From Lineus longissimus (Eukaryota > Nemertea > Pilidiophora > Heteronemertea > Lineidae): a stretch of 64,000 nucleotides of DNA. Position numbers and translations under genes: made by a program. Below are positions 34,001 through 45,376 of this stretch, in pieces. Each line of letters begins with the position of its first letter. Position 1 is the stretch's first letter. The stretch covers positions 8,064,501-8,128,500 of the forward strand of contig NC_088309.1 of assembly GCF_910592395.1 (NCBI RefSeq), in the 5' to 3' direction. Under the pieces are notes generated by a model that was given only the letters and a program-made list of their open reading frames with translations, was not told the DNA's origin and did no database searches.

Positions 34001-36613
34001 GAGAACGTCATGTACATCGCCCATTATTTATACATGCAGATGTTGACATTTTTGGGAGGATAACTTGGATAAATTTCAGAAAGGATTCAGATTCAAATCG
34101 TCAGTGAGGTCCTAGCCACTAACACTAACATTCTGGCTACAGCCTCTACATGGTGTGACAATGTTGTCATTAAGGGGCCCTGGTGCACTACGCTGTGATG
34201 TTAAGGAGCATTTCGCGTGCCGTTTGTTATTTAAACCCAAATGAAATGGACGGAGTGAGTGGATGCCAGACAATAAATTTAAATTAGTTACATGGTTTTG
34301 AAATCAGAGATGTAATAACCGTAAAGGGAATTCATTTTGCAGATGGCAGACAATAGGGTTGCTTGGTAATTTACGATTCGGTTTGTGTTACCATCTATGT
34401 CTAGTGTCAGTTACCGTTGCCCACACAATGCACTACATATCGTTGAATAAAAGCCACGGTCGACCTTTCTTTTTGTAGTGTTCCCTTTGTTACTATGATC
34501 ATAAGACTTCGTTTTTTATAAACGAATTCAATTTTGTGGTTAATATTTGATAGTACATAGAACGGTTCTCGGTTGTTGTATAAACTCACCCGGTTCCTTG
34601 ATGATATTACTGTCCGGTTGTCCGTCCGTGATCCCAGTGAATGTGTAGCAGACCCCCAGGTCCGTGTAGGTCACCTTGAAGTCCTCAGGACCACATGGTT
34701 GCCCCTTGAACGCGCAGCTAAAAGGCAATAAGACAATGGAAATATTAGTTGATGAAATCAGAACCTTCCATAGTCGCTGATGAAATTATACCCACAGAAT
34801 CGTATTGTGGTTATGATGGTAAAGTGATTAGGATTTGGAGAAAAGATATTATCACCCATCAATTCGATGCGCATCCCTTTGTTTGGTGAAGATTGTCCGG
34901 ATTGCTCGAAAAGAAGAAAGTTGCACTGCATCAACTCGCTAGACTATTTGCAAGAAGATAAAAAACTGAATACCATCCTGAGCACTTTTCTAGTGTTTAC
35001 CAACTCTTACGCGGTGGGCACAGTTCCCTTTTTTAATAACAAAGGCAAGTCATGATCATTCGCCTGTTGTAGTCGATCACGTCCCTCTACGAATTTTATC
35101 GCCTAGGTTAACACCAAAGAAGTTTTGTAGAAGCAAAGAACGTTATAGAAAATATAGGAAATTTGAATCATCTGATTGTCATTGATAAAATTAAATCATT
35201 CAATTTGTCAACGGAATCAGGTAGATCAGGTATAGATTGTCCATTTCACACTCCAGCGAACCTAGGAGATGGCAATATACTATCCATGATCATGTAATAT
35301 TCACTTCAGTTTATCGCCTCAGACAGTCAGCAAATGCAAATGATACTAGAATTTGAATATGATGGGTACTCCCAAGCGGTTTGAATTTAAATTACATCCT
35401 AATTTTGGGTAGGAAAGTAGAATTCTGAATTAACATGTTATTCCTAAATCTTAATGTCCCCGCACGAGACCCGACTGCGAGGTCTCTTGGGGAGGCAGGG
35501 TGACAGCTCTTGAATAAATGGATCTGAGCATTGTGATGACACACGGGAAATTCAGGACCAGTCTGCACTCCCGGCCCGAATCCCATGAGCTTCAAACTGA
35601 AGACAGTGGCTGAAATAAGCAGCTTTGATAACCTTTGATGTCTAGTAGATTAGGGAACGTCGATATTTACTTTTAGCATTTGGTTTGAGTGGACCAACAA
35701 TCGTCTGACCTGGATGCTGATTGTACCTTCGCATTAGATAAAGAAAGGCCACTACGACCGGAAGGTAAGCGTCTAAAACCGAAATAGCCCAAATCTCATC
35801 TTTCGTCTGCCTAATCGCAGTGTCTTCGACTTCCTGCCAAACACCAAGGCTGTTGACAACGACGACGACCATCGCATTTGGTGCAGACATGTTAAGGTAA
35901 CGTCTCAGTAACTTCTAACATCCTAACTGCTAAGATGATCCTCGTAGGATTAAATTAAACAATCAGAATTGCTCAAGTAGTAGTAATAAATAGTTTTCGT
36001 TTTAATAGTTGGCTATAGATTTAAAGTGACATGCTTTGAGAAGGTCCATTTGCCGTTCTTGACATTTTCATTCTGCTCAAATAATTATTTCCCGATCCAC
36101 AGTATGTTTCCTCTACCTTAGTATCAATTTATCCTTCTGTTGAGCACACGTTTGGAAGAATTCCCGTAGGTCCTTCGAGTAGGCGTAGCCTGTAAGGGTA
36201 GAGAGAAACACTGTAGGTACATGATTGTATATATACATGCTACAAATCGAGTCTAATAATATTACAAAGGTCTCTTGAGATGAACGGTGTTCAAAATAAG
36301 GCTTTGGGAATGTTATTGAGTCTAGAAATACGAGCACCGTAAGTTACGGGTTCATGATGATAGATTCTTACTAACAGAAGAAGGATATCGTCTTGAACTC
36401 AAAGTGTTGCCACAGTGATATCAGGAGAGATTCTTTAAAGGTTAAGTAGAGGTGAGAATTGAGAAAGTCCATATAGATGTTATCGTTTATTTAAGAACAC
36501 AAACCCCACTAAAAATCAATCAATAGCTGGAGAAGCACGACTTACGCAAATTACTTCGAGATGCTTGTGGATCCAACAATGCCCCAAACCCATTGCGGTA
36601 GAGGGAACTGATT
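27896..36613 (-). CDS. DEG/ENaC-family cation channel with a large extracellular insertion (5' end missing)
   Basis: Trimeric, typically amiloride-sensitive Na+ channel family (includes ASICs, degenerins and peptide-gated channels) in the plasma membrane. Eleven exons (36613-36546, 36189-36117, 35849-35671, 35609-35396, 34717-34590, 33090-32909, 32251-32092, 30618-30553, 30097-28588, 28370-28279, 28017-27896) join with matching phases to 930 codons and a stop. Residues about 66-86 form TM1. CAFKGQPC and TDLGVCYTFTG (near 179-208), GFQVVVH, a PPFGSC/CLLSYILKACNC block and CNCPSSC (368-374) form the family's cysteine-rich domain. LLADIGLYLAIFLGSS starts TM2, with GSS at 902-904 as selectivity filter. 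The cytoplasmic tail is only about 13 residues. Family members are usually 500-700 residues; the excess is a Cys-free block near 400-855. The initiation exon was not found, and the HG motif before TM1 is not seen. Gating ligand unknown. Confidence 0.93.
28279..28370 (-). CDS. DEG/ENaC exon: pre-TM2 strand
   Basis: Encodes EHFSQLNIYFQDTSY and then KVESQIASYSLQKLL, matching the conserved strand and linker before TM2 (N-x-x-x-L-x-[IV]-[YF]-F pattern). Phase 2 in (AG + G), phase 1 out (donor TTTTAG|GTAAGT). Confidence 0.93.
28588..30097 (-). CDS. DEG/ENaC exon: CxCPxxC region plus ~450-residue Cys-free insertion
   Basis: A single 1510-bp exon with a TTTTTTTCAG acceptor and a CAG|GTGAGA donor. 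The first ~45 residues are family sequence: TFYKVKIGTSCNCPSSC, then NYQPILSQSRLSNQYVERL. The next ~455 residues match no DEG/ENaC region I know. They contain no cysteine, no transmembrane-like stretch, many Tyr/Asp/Lys residues, helix-like segments and nine N-x-S/T sequons (for example NATT, NYTT, NMTD, NLST, NVTD), consistent with a secretory, extracellular location. RRERR at residues 804-808 (28743-28757) fits a furin consensus. The frame is continuous throughout, which argues for selection. The splice phases fit the exons on both sides. Confidence 0.94.
30098..30552 (-). other. DEG/ENaC intron
   Basis: 455-base intron with a good donor and acceptor; nothing else recognised. Confidence 0.85.
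30553..30618 (-). CDS. DEG/ENaC small exon: middle cysteine segment
   Basis: 66 bases, too short to stand out alone. The acceptor CTCTATAG and donor GAG|GTAAGA bracket SLLKMPICNVKTYEKCAKAA, the expected Y/K-x-P-x-C...Y-x-x-C segment of the family's second cysteine cluster. Phase 1 at both ends, so it fits exactly between its neighbours. Confidence 0.85.
30619..32091 (-). other. DEG/ENaC intron with a GC-rich inverted-repeat block
   Basis: 1473-base intron. At 31398-31475 a locally GC-rich block contains CTCCGCTAGGGA (31398-31409) facing TCCCTGCGGAG (31452-31462) and, interleaved, GAGTCTG facing CAGACTC. The rest is AT-rich with no recognised feature. Confidence 0.7.
32092..32251 (-). CDS. 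DEG/ENaC exon: first thumb cysteine cluster
   Basis: Encodes SNNLAPPFGSCGVTKLKLFS, then NCIQECLLSYILKACNC. The PPFGSC motif and CxxxC...CxC spacing are family hallmarks. Starts phase 0, ends phase 1 at GCAG|GTAAGA. Confidence 0.94.
32252..32908 (-). other. DEG/ENaC intron carrying a small inverted-repeat element
   Basis: 657-base intron. GCAACCCTTACGAA (32360-32373) and TTCGTAAGGGTTGC (32464-32477) are exact inverted 14-mers about 90 bases apart, probably a small MITE. Sequence just inside the left arm resembles 14393-14425. Confidence 0.75.
32909..33090 (-). CDS. DEG/ENaC exon: palm/finger region
   Basis: Encodes PASGLSLFLNTEGEEW, then GDEGFQVVVHQASDYPQP and NGISISPATATNIGL. GL.L.LN and GF.V.VH.....P are conserved in the family. 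Phase 1 in, phase 0 out (CAG|GTAAAT). Confidence 0.94.
33091..34589 (-). other. DEG/ENaC intron
   Basis: 1499-base AT-rich intron; no additional exon, gene or repeat recognised. Confidence 0.8.
34590..34717 (-). CDS. DEG/ENaC exon: GxCYTF motif
   Basis: Encodes CAFKGQPCGPEDFKV and TDLGVCYTFTGITDGQPD. C-x-[FW]-x-G-x-x-C followed by G-x-CYTF is one of the most reliable DEG/ENaC signatures. Phase 2 in, phase 1 out (CCGG|GTGAGT). Confidence 0.95.
34718..35395 (-). other. DEG/ENaC intron
   Basis: 678-base intron whose donor (GAT|GTAATT) is weak; see the exon at 35396-35609. No other feature seen. Confidence 0.65.
35396..35609 (-). CDS. DEG/ENaC exon: post-TM1 region with FPV..C..N motif
   Basis: 70 codons beginning TVFSLKLMGFGPGVQTGPEF, then PVCHHNAQIHLFKS, a shortened version of the family's FPAVTICNxNxxR motif, and ending NSTFLPKIR. 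The 5' acceptor TTATTTCAG is good. The 3' donor is inferred from phase: AT|GTAATT gives ATC with the next exon's first base. Start and motif are firm, the 3' end less so. Confidence 0.75.
35671..35849 (-). CDS. DEG/ENaC exon: first transmembrane segment
   Basis: 59 codons including DEIWAISVLDAYLPVVVAFL and YLMRRYNQHP, a hydrophobic helix ending in charged and aromatic residues as in DEG/ENaC TM1. The acceptor (GTTGTCAACAG) is chosen because it is pyrimidine-rich and gives the required phase; upstream in-frame ATGs make an alternative start at 35890 possible. The downstream intron is only 61 bases. Confidence 0.72.
36117..36189 (-). CDS. DEG/ENaC exon: cytoplasmic N-terminal region
   Basis: 73 bases between acceptor CTACCCTTACAG and donor AAG|GTAGAG, encoding YAYSKDLREFFQTCAQQKDK. 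LREFF fits the segment that normally precedes the His-Gly gating motif, but TCAQQK stands where T(T/S)xHG is expected. The phases fit both neighbours. Confidence 0.65.
36190..36545 (-). other. DEG/ENaC intron
   Basis: 356-base intron between candidate N-terminal exons; nothing else recognised. Confidence 0.6.
36546..36613 (-). CDS. Probable DEG/ENaC exon: further N-terminal region
   Basis: 68 bases after the strong acceptor TTTTTAATTTCAG and before donor TTTGC|GTAAGT, encoding ISSLYRNGFGALLDPQASRS. Its last base plus the next exon's first two give Arg, so the phase fits. There is no sequence signature, so this rests on splice sites and phase alone. It begins in mid-codon, so an upstream exon must exist. 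Confidence 0.5.
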
Positions 36614-39600
36614 CTGAAATTAAAAAAAATTGAATATTTGGTAAATTAAATTGCCATAAATCGAGATGGGCCAATCAAGCTCGTTGGTGGATCGGGCGAT
36701 TGACAACAACAAGCAACGCCTGAGCAACATTGGCGGTTCACATTTTCAAGTAAGGAGTTCGTCTGAAAAGGAATCAGTACTGATGAATTGTTTGAGGTTC
36801 TTTGTTTCGCACTGGGTAGAACGGACTGTGGAGCAGAAGAGCCAGGTTCCAACAAATTGGTCAAGCTTGAGGTGGAAATCCTGGCCATAATATTGTTCAA
36901 ACTAACATTCTAGATGCTTTTATAGTTAAACTATCCATGTCACATCCCATTGCTCTGATACATTTCTTATTCCCTTTCCCCCACGACATCAACACAATGG
37001 CAAAGGTACTTAGTGCCTCTCAATTCCAATCACCACCAAATACGATTAATAACATAAGAAATCAGCTTGCTGTAATCCCTTACAAAAATTAATCAAGAAC
37101 CACCAGAATATTTGCACAAGAATGAAATATTGAAGTTTGAGGCTTTTGTAATGATTTTGTCCTTACGTACAAACACAGATTCGTTGGTTTGTTTGCCGTG
37201 GTTATTTTCTATAAACGGATGAACGAATTGATATTGTGGGATTGTAAAGTAGTAGAGGAGTTGCCTTGTCAGGTACAGAGAGCACTTTGTGACCACTTGT
37301 AGCCACGACTTGCATCTGTTTGATATTTCGAAGAATTCTTATTATGGAATATCGTCATCACTCCGCATTAATTCCTTTATAGATGCGTGGAAATACATGT
37401 ATCGCCATAACATCACCTTGTGTTTGGCTTGTTTCTGCTGAACCGAGGATGGTATTTCTGGATGTCGAGGGACAAAATTTCCCTGTTCTTCACCAGTCCT
37501 TCGAATAAGACTTAAAACTGTTGTTCCTTGTATCTGTTGTCAATGCCAGGGCAGGAAAAATACCTTGACAAGTGAGACCCGAGTAACTTGCGTTTGACTA
37601 ACTGTTTCCAACATTCCAAATCGACATAGTGGACCACTGACCGCTTCACCCTCCGATCTGCTCCTAGAGCCAACTCAGCCATCTAAATTATTCAAGAGTC
37701 GAAGCACATCATCTGCTTTGATCATCCGACAGGACCGTGGTACTTTCCTGAGCGCCTCAGCAGCTCGGCAGACGTTACAAAAGGGAAATGATTTTTTATA
37801 CTACCTCGCTGTACAGGTGTTACGTGGCCCCTGGATTGGAAACTAATTCAAGCATGGCAGAAATCAACAATACATTCAAAACCTTAATGTATGTAGTGAA
37901 TACACAAGGATCCGGTCAACTGAGATGGAATCACGGGATGCATTATTCATTGCCATTCTACATGAAGACACATACACAATCTCGATATTATGGGAAGATA
38001 TCAGCAATGTTCTGACCAAGGGGGTAATCATGGTGTTTGTGTGAACAAACCTGAGGCCCAGCTCCCATTGTAATACCAAGTAATGCGTTTTTAATGGAGG
38101 GCATTGTTTGGTAGCGTCAACTTCATCATGGAGATGGATACGCTCAGGGATGAGATGGTGTTTTGCCCAGGACTAGTAGATTAACTTTCTTCGCTCTCCA
38201 TAGTTCTCGTGTACAGGATGGCCCAAAGTATGATTCATTTTGTTTTCCCTGTTTGTCAGGTGTTGCTTGTTCCAAGAAGCGTACAATTGCATTCTGATGT
38301 ATTGCTTTACATCTTAGGAACAAGCGAAGGTTTATTGAATAAAGATGACAGAATAAAGCGTAAATGCGGAGACGCAGTGTATCTCTTGAGATCCTGTAGT
38401 ACATGCATATCACTCTGTAACGAAGCAACAATGTTCACGAATCCATTCCTGGACTAGTAATAAATGGAATATACGAGGACAAAAACTAACTTGATTTCAC
38501 CATTTGCTAAATTCGTCGAAGGCATCGTCGACATCATGGGCCTTTTGTGAAAAATAAACAAAGGATATTCATCGGAAGGAAATAAAAATGAACAGTGCCC
38601 GGATGTTGGGAAAACTAAAAAGGGAAAATAAAGATTTCCTGGTAGAGTAGAATATGAGTAATGTAATTTGTCCATTGGTTCGGTTTTTGCATGAATCCTA
38701 AAGTGATTGCTGTGAGGCTATGGATACTGTACATTAAATGTCGCAAAGGTGAAGAATGGCTTAAATCGAATTTCTGATTTGGTCTTGGTTTCATGGCAGT
38801 TTTCGCGTGTATGGTTTTCTCGTGAAACAGTTACAAAATTATGAAAATGTGCACTTTGGGTCCAGATTGGGGTTATTTCCTTGCCAGTCATACAAACCTG
38901 ATACTTCTTATGATACCAATAAAATTCACCTAGATGTAAAGCACCCAGAGGCAGCTGGGTTCTTAGAAGTTAGTGCTGCAGTATTTGACTGTCGTTAAAT
39001 CGAATTAGTGCCGACATTCTGATGGACAGATTTTCAATCTCTTTGATTTTTTAACCATGCTTCAGTGAGTAGGACCTTCAAAAAACCGTATTATACTCAA
39101 ACTTACTGCCACAGGATTCTTGCTCTTTCATACATATAACTTCTACGTTATTTCCTCCGGCTTCTACTAAGTTTCAGAGTCAATCACACAGTTCTATCAT
39201 CTGTAACTCTACATCCAGCGAGAAAGGCCGTCGAAGGCCGATTCGATTTGAAGCCATTGATTCATTTATGATATTAGGCAGAAACCTTTCTCTTTTATTG
39301 ATTTGCCCATGATTACATTTCGATTGCATGTTAGGCCGTTACGGTTATTGAACAGATTGGTTGCAATGGGTATTCACTTGTCTTGGCTCCAGTAACTGAT
39401 GCACATGGAACGTGTTTAAAGTACATAATAATGTGGCACTATCATTTGGTTGGATTGAAACTCACGACAAAAAGTGCGCTTGGAACACTGTGCACAACGT
39501 TTCGTTGTTGCCAATTACTGTATGAAGAACGTGCACTTTTCTTCACACTGCTTTCCTTTCTGGTGCCAGATACATGTGTATTGAACCCATGGCACCAAAT

Positions 39601-42600
39601 ATTTCTTCTTCTGGTGTAAAATACAATGCAGTTAATGTACCTTGTTCTAAATTCTTCTTCCTCCTTGGCACGAGATATTATAACTGACACTTCATTCATA
39701 CTTTCTCTTCGTCATTGGTGCCAACATCTCACAATTTATTCTTAACTTTCTTCCATTTTGTGGTGTCAAATATATATCAAGTACTTAACAGAAGCCGATC
39801 TTGCGGAACAGAAGAAAATGTATACGAAAATAGCATTATCTCAAATGCGATCTTTCGATGACTCGGTTCGTGTCATCCAAAGAACTAAAATGATGTAACG
39901 GCTTATAAAATCAGCCCGATTTTCCAGACAACAGGACATCTTTATTTCCTATCAGAATTCCTGTAAGTCGTTTTTGGGTGACTCATCAAATTGTGGACGT
40001 GACGGACAGAAAAATCATCTCACTCAATAAACCGCATAATATCTACTTTGTCCAATTACCATGATCTAAATCCAATTTGCCAAGGTGCTGATATACGCTA
40101 CATAAAAATCTATGTAATATCTTGCTTCTTTGCGATGGCCGGAGGGATCCCAGAAGGAAGATTATTACCTGTTTCCGAGTCATCTCCTTTTGAAGCAGAA
40201 CAAACTTCTGGACGAAAGTTTACTTTTGTTGGACATTTTGTGTTCATATCCCTGATTTTAGCAGGGTCGAAGTTAATATACAATGTACTCTAAAATACCA
40301 TATATCATAACCATTTCTGCTCAAGTCCACATGATGAGAGATACAATTACAGAAATCATAAACAAGCTGCAAGCAGCTGGGCAGAAAGTCACACTTGGAG
40401 AATAATGAGCGGCACGGGGTAGCTTAACGGGAAGAAATCGCTCATATTTTTTGTTTGTGTGTCCTTTGGTATCTCGCTATTGCACACTGTTTCCCTGGAA
40501 GGTACCAGATTATAAGCTTACCTGTCAGACATTAAGGGGCGCTGTCTGACTAATGGTTATCTAGGGTATTGACAGAACACCACTTCTTGCCTCGCAAGTA
40601 ACTAAAACAAATGTTTCTGGTCTAATCCAAGGCCACTGCATGCCTATTTAAGCTACATACTCAACGGATCTCAGACTCACTTGGCTGGGTGTGACCCTGA
40701 TTATAATGGTGTGCGACATTAGCCACCACTTAGCAGATGTATTACTTAGAATATTTGGATTATTGCCCCATACCTTTCCATGACAACCCAAAGTAATGGG
40801 TCTGAGTCGGCCACGAACTGGTTGCATGGATAAATCACGGAGATTCTTTTATGCTTCTGGTGTAATCCTCATCCAAAAAACGGATAGAATAACATGTGTG
40901 AAGTGGCTGAAGAACAAGTAAAGGCAATACCTTTTTCAAAACACGTCGTGTTATATACGACAAGATTCAGCATTTTATAGTATTTGATGTCAACCTTCAC
41001 CTAAGGATGACATAAAATATATTCCTTTGAAATAATTGTAAAATCCCATTTGGCTCACTTAGACGCTGTCTGTCACTTTCATTACGAGGAGCGTGTTTTG
41101 AAAAACAGATAAGTGGCGGTCCTTTGTGTCTGGCACTGTAACTTAAGTCAAGGACATCGTGCTTAAGAAAAAAATGTGAGAACTTCAAAAAGGTAAATCA
41201 AAGCTATGAAATTATGAGCGAAAACATATTGATCAATGCTGTTATTCTCTAATATACCAGATTAACAAAGGCAAGTTGATTACAATTTAAAAGGTATGAT
41301 GTCATATGACTCATCTCGTTAGACCGGGAGCCTGAGAGGACCCAAGGTCACGAGATTTGGTGACATCACTATGATGCGTGCGCATTTGAAATTAGTAATC
41401 AGAGCTAATGATTTGGAAAAATCCCGACTATGATTTGGAATAAAAAAAATCTGACTAATTTGAAAACTTTCTTGGGGGGCAACATGAATAGCATCTGGGA
41501 ATACGTCTAAAAAGATGTTACCATGATTAGATCACGTATTATTAGCTTGAATACAAGGTGGATATTAATTTGAGTAAAAAACTTCATAACATTATTACGC
41601 TTAATTAGGTTTTGAGGGGCTAATTTTTTATTCTGCTATTCAGATGATTTTGCTCACACTAAGGACGGATTGAGAAGTACGGAATTTGGTTCGATTTTTT
41701 AGGAGATATTCGACAGTGACTCTAAAAAATTCTTTGTGGCTGGGTTGAGATTCGTAAATGTTTGTCATACCTGATACAGATTTCCTGTTAGTCTAAGGGC
41801 ATGTTGGGCAATGCCCTTCATGTACGTACGATTCGTGACCATTTTTAAGATAGGCTCATGTACGCCGTCTCATGGTTGGTGGTATCCGAGTTGAAGCGGA
41901 CGTAATGTACTCTTTCACGAAAAAGTGTACATTGTACAAGCAACTTTTGCAGCCTTCTCTGCATCAAATGGGGTCAAAATATTGCAACAGACCAGCTGTC
42001 GAAAATGCACGCATGCAGTAAAGACATGCATGCCTTCATGCCGACATGCTGCGCCTGTTGCGCAGTTCATTTTGTCAGCCAAGAAAGTTGGGTTGAATTG
42101 GTGTCGATGTATCCCTAAGGATACGTTCTGGCGTATTCAAATGACACGCCTGCGCTACATCTGCTAATGAAACCACCATGATTTGATAAAACCTCGTTCA
42201 TTTCTTGCCAATATTGAAATCTACGATAATGTGTCATTCACCCTCGGGTCATAGGTCACAGCGGCGCTGCAGACTACTCGACATCTAACCTCGTTCCCTT
42301 TGTTTATACAACCTTAAAGTACTTTTCATATTGTATCATCATTGCTCTAGGCTCGGAGTTTATCTTACTTCACAAATTGCAAGAAACAAAGTCAGAGGCA
42401 GAGTTGCTGATAGCTATTTTGAAAATAACTGTTTCTCTCACCATAGAGTTTTTATACGTCTTATACATTGCATAATGTGCATGTTTTTCTTCTCTAGTCC
42501 TGCGTCAGGGATAATCTAGGTGTGGCCGGTAAATGACTTCAGGAGCAGATCCTGTCAGAATCTTTTAATTGATCTACATATTTCAAGATTAAGAACCGTA

Positions 42601-44760
42601 ATAAAGATAAAGATATGATATCAAGAAGTAAAAAAGAGTAATCTTTGTTAATTCTTTTTGAAGCAATGATGAAACGAATACAAACCGTAGTTTAACTAAA
42701 ACCAAGCGAACTTATGATGGAGGAAAGGCATGAAAGTACAGAAATTGCAGTTTCTAGCAAATAAATCCGGGAATCAGTGGTTTGCTCTGTGCCACACTGG
42801 AGTCTGGTGTCCTCCGACCCGAAGTCCTACATGTAGTTAGAATTCTGAAATGTGCACAGGACCTATACGGGGAGGTTGGCCCATTATCCACATAGCCACA
42901 TCAGTATAAACAACACCGTATTCTGAGAGGAGCTTGTTTTTTTAATTACTCACCAACAACTCAGCAATAGTTACAGCAAGTAATTGAAAAAATATTAATT
43001 AATTTATTATTGAAACACCTTGATTTTATTCTGTACCAAGCTTGACAAGTACATTGTATATGAAATATAAGAATTGTATCTATCGATATTTTGTTCTCCT
43101 ATCGATTCACACCGTACTGATCAATTTGCAGTTAAAGATTCCTTTCACAACGGCAATTATTTGTAGAATGTGTTTCAAGACTTTAGCTTCTCATGAATAA
43201 ATAATTCCGTTGAAACTGCTTTAAAGAAACCACCTTTCAATGTTTGCAGTGTGACAAAAAATGCCGTATTGTCGGCATATGTGATCAGTAAATTTGATGA
43301 TCAAATGACGAAACAATAACACGAGGCCAAAGGCAAATACCATCAAACATTTATATTTGACTACATGTACAAAAAATGTACATGCACATTGTATCTGCCC
43401 GAGATATTAATTTGTCAAGAACGACGTCACAAAAACCTGAATTCTGGATATTCATTTAAAACCTAGGGCTTTGTATTGGTTTTAAAGCTTATTGTAAGCT
43501 TTTTTGTGAAGTGAACAGCTATCGTTATACTGTAATACTGATAGATATTAGACCCGGATGAAGTTTTTAAAGTCGTTCAAAAATCGAAACTCGACAGATG
43601 AATCGACGTTTTGCTCTGACAAAAATTCAATCGGCATCCAATTGACAATATTGGGGCATAATAGAGAATATTGGATACAGCGCTGTTTTATTGTGACATG
43701 ATATATCTGTACATATTTTTTTGTTTTTGTGAGTGTTGACGCGTTTTATATCACGCCACGTAAACAACAAATCAACAAAGGCTGGTTTCGTGATAAAGTA
43801 TAAAAAGATGTAATCCGCTGTATTGTAATAGAAATATTCTTATGAATTATAAATTTGATCAGAGAATACAACGTGCACGCGTATTTAATCAAAATTCAAC
43901 TGATTGAATTGGTTAAGCTGAGATAGGTTCATATACTCTATCCACGGACTTATAAGGCCAGATTCGCATTCATAAAATCTGGGCTGACCTCTTAAGTTCA
44001 GAGAAAGAGTGTGTATTTCAAAACCTTGTATTGCCAGTACAGACCAATAGTGCATCACACATGTATCGACAATTAATTTTTTTTTTGAATGTTTTTATTA
44101 CATGTAGGTCAATTTCCTGCTGCTCGCATTGCATGACTGTACGTATTTTAATAAAATAGTACAATGCGATTAGAATTAAAAATACCCTAATACAAGTCAT
44201 ACAATGCTATTTTAATAGACTCAATGTATTAGAATAAATCCAATTCAATGAACAATCCAACGACTTGGCAAAACCTTGCAGTACCTGAATATCAAGCGGC
44301 CTAACGAAAGCGAATATGGAGTACAAACGAAAGGGACAATCAAAATACACCCTAATGACAGGGAATATCACTGTATTCATACTTCAATAACCTCTAACAC
44401 ATGGATTGAAGAATGCGAAAAGCTTTTGATCTTCATTCAGTTGAGGCCCCAGGCTATTCAAAGAACGCGTGATAATTGAAAATATCTACAATCAATCAGA
44501 AAACAAAAAAACCAAACAAACATCTGAACAAACAAATAACAAATTCTACCGGGTTTTTTCAGTGCTACAAAGCAGCACCATATATAATCGGAACACGTAC
44601 TTTCTTAGAATACTTAAATGGCAAAGAGGTATCTTGCTGACAATTTGGATACATGACTCTACACAGTATGTGTACATGTAGTGGAAGAGGATCCATTAAA
44701 AGCAGTTTGGGCTAAGCTTTAAAAAGCAATGCATTTGAGCTGCAAGGTACTTGCATTTTA
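36614..44760. other. No recognised gene; upstream region or first intron of the DEG/ENaC gene
   Basis: About 8 kb of AT-rich sequence. Short open frames on both strands show no domains. A degenerate tandem repeat lies at 39530-39780. No ATG exon of the correct phase for the channel could be picked out. Confidence 0.55.
39530..39780. repeat. Degenerate ~50-bp tandem repeat
   Basis: Five blocks share a pyrimidine run (CTTTCTTC-like) followed by TGGTGCCA or TGGTGT/TTGGCAC and an AT-rich end: about 39536-39575, 39599-39623, 39649-39680, 39701-39731 and 39745-39776. Spacing is near 50 bases. The copies are strongly diverged. Confidence 0.5.
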
Positions 44761-44976
44761 GGCTACATGTAAGAGAGTTTTTATTTTAAGGAAGATGCAG
44801 TTGATTGGTGTTTAGGCTACATGTAAGAGAGCTTTTATTTTAAGGAAGATGCAGTTGATTGGTGTTTAGGCTACATGTAAGATAGCTTTTATTGTAAGGA
44901 AGATGCAGTTGATTGGTGTTTAGGCTACATGTAAGAGAGCTTTTATTTTAAGGAAGATGCAGTTGATTGGTGTTTG
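44761..44976. repeat. Minisatellite, 4 copies of a 54-bp unit
   Basis: Copies start at 44761, 44815, 44869 and 44923, each beginning GGCTACATGTAAGA and ending TTGATTGGTGTTT(A). The copies differ by only a few substitutions (GAGAGT, GAGAGC, GATAGC; TTTTAAGG, TTGTAAGG), so the array is young. Each unit contains one TACATGTA palindrome. Confidence 0.97.
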
Positions 44977-45329
44977 AGCAACATGTTATTTGCTTCTGAA
45001 ACAAGAATACTAACAGACCTACGTCCTGAAGCGCACTGAAATTCTCCAATAAGAAAATATTTTCCTTTCACACCAACGCTTACCACTAATAAAAATTGTA
45101 AATATATCCACTACATCATCTATCGATTGCTATATATATGTCACAAGTTGGAACTAAATGTAAAAAATTGTAAAAGAACACAAATACTGCACTGCGCCTC
45201 TATATTTTTGCAGTTCGCGCAAATTTCTAAAAGAAAAAATATGATACTCATATTATTGTATTTTTGAATTTTGTATTGGCGGATTACAAAATCTATTTCG
45301 ATTTTTCCATTAAGAAAATCTTTTTTGAG

Positions 45330-45376
45330 GTTCTATTTTCTCGAGTTTGGTCATTCGCGATACCCGCGAAAATTAA
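45330..45376 (+). repeat. CGCGAAAAT-type dispersed repeat, copy A
   Basis: ATTTTCTCGAGTTTGGTCAT is followed by TCGCGA and then CCGCGAAAATT. It aligns with 48941-48999 and 59031-59070 in the same orientation. Confidence 0.55.

Noticed and set aside
36666-36755. Plus-strand MGQSSSLVDRAID frame ending at CAA|GTAAGG, like a myristoylated first exon
   Set aside because: It lies on the opposite strand just upstream of the first channel exon found, with no recognisable downstream exon; possible but unsupported.
36646-36900. Minus-strand open frame beginning MNNIMARIST as the channel's first exon
   Set aside because: No donor of the required phase 2 was found in it, and the sequence has no family feature.
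37675-37799. Minus-strand open frame with PFCNVCRAAEALRK ending LLNNLDG
   Set aside because: About 40 codons, no acceptor, no homology recognised; too short to call.
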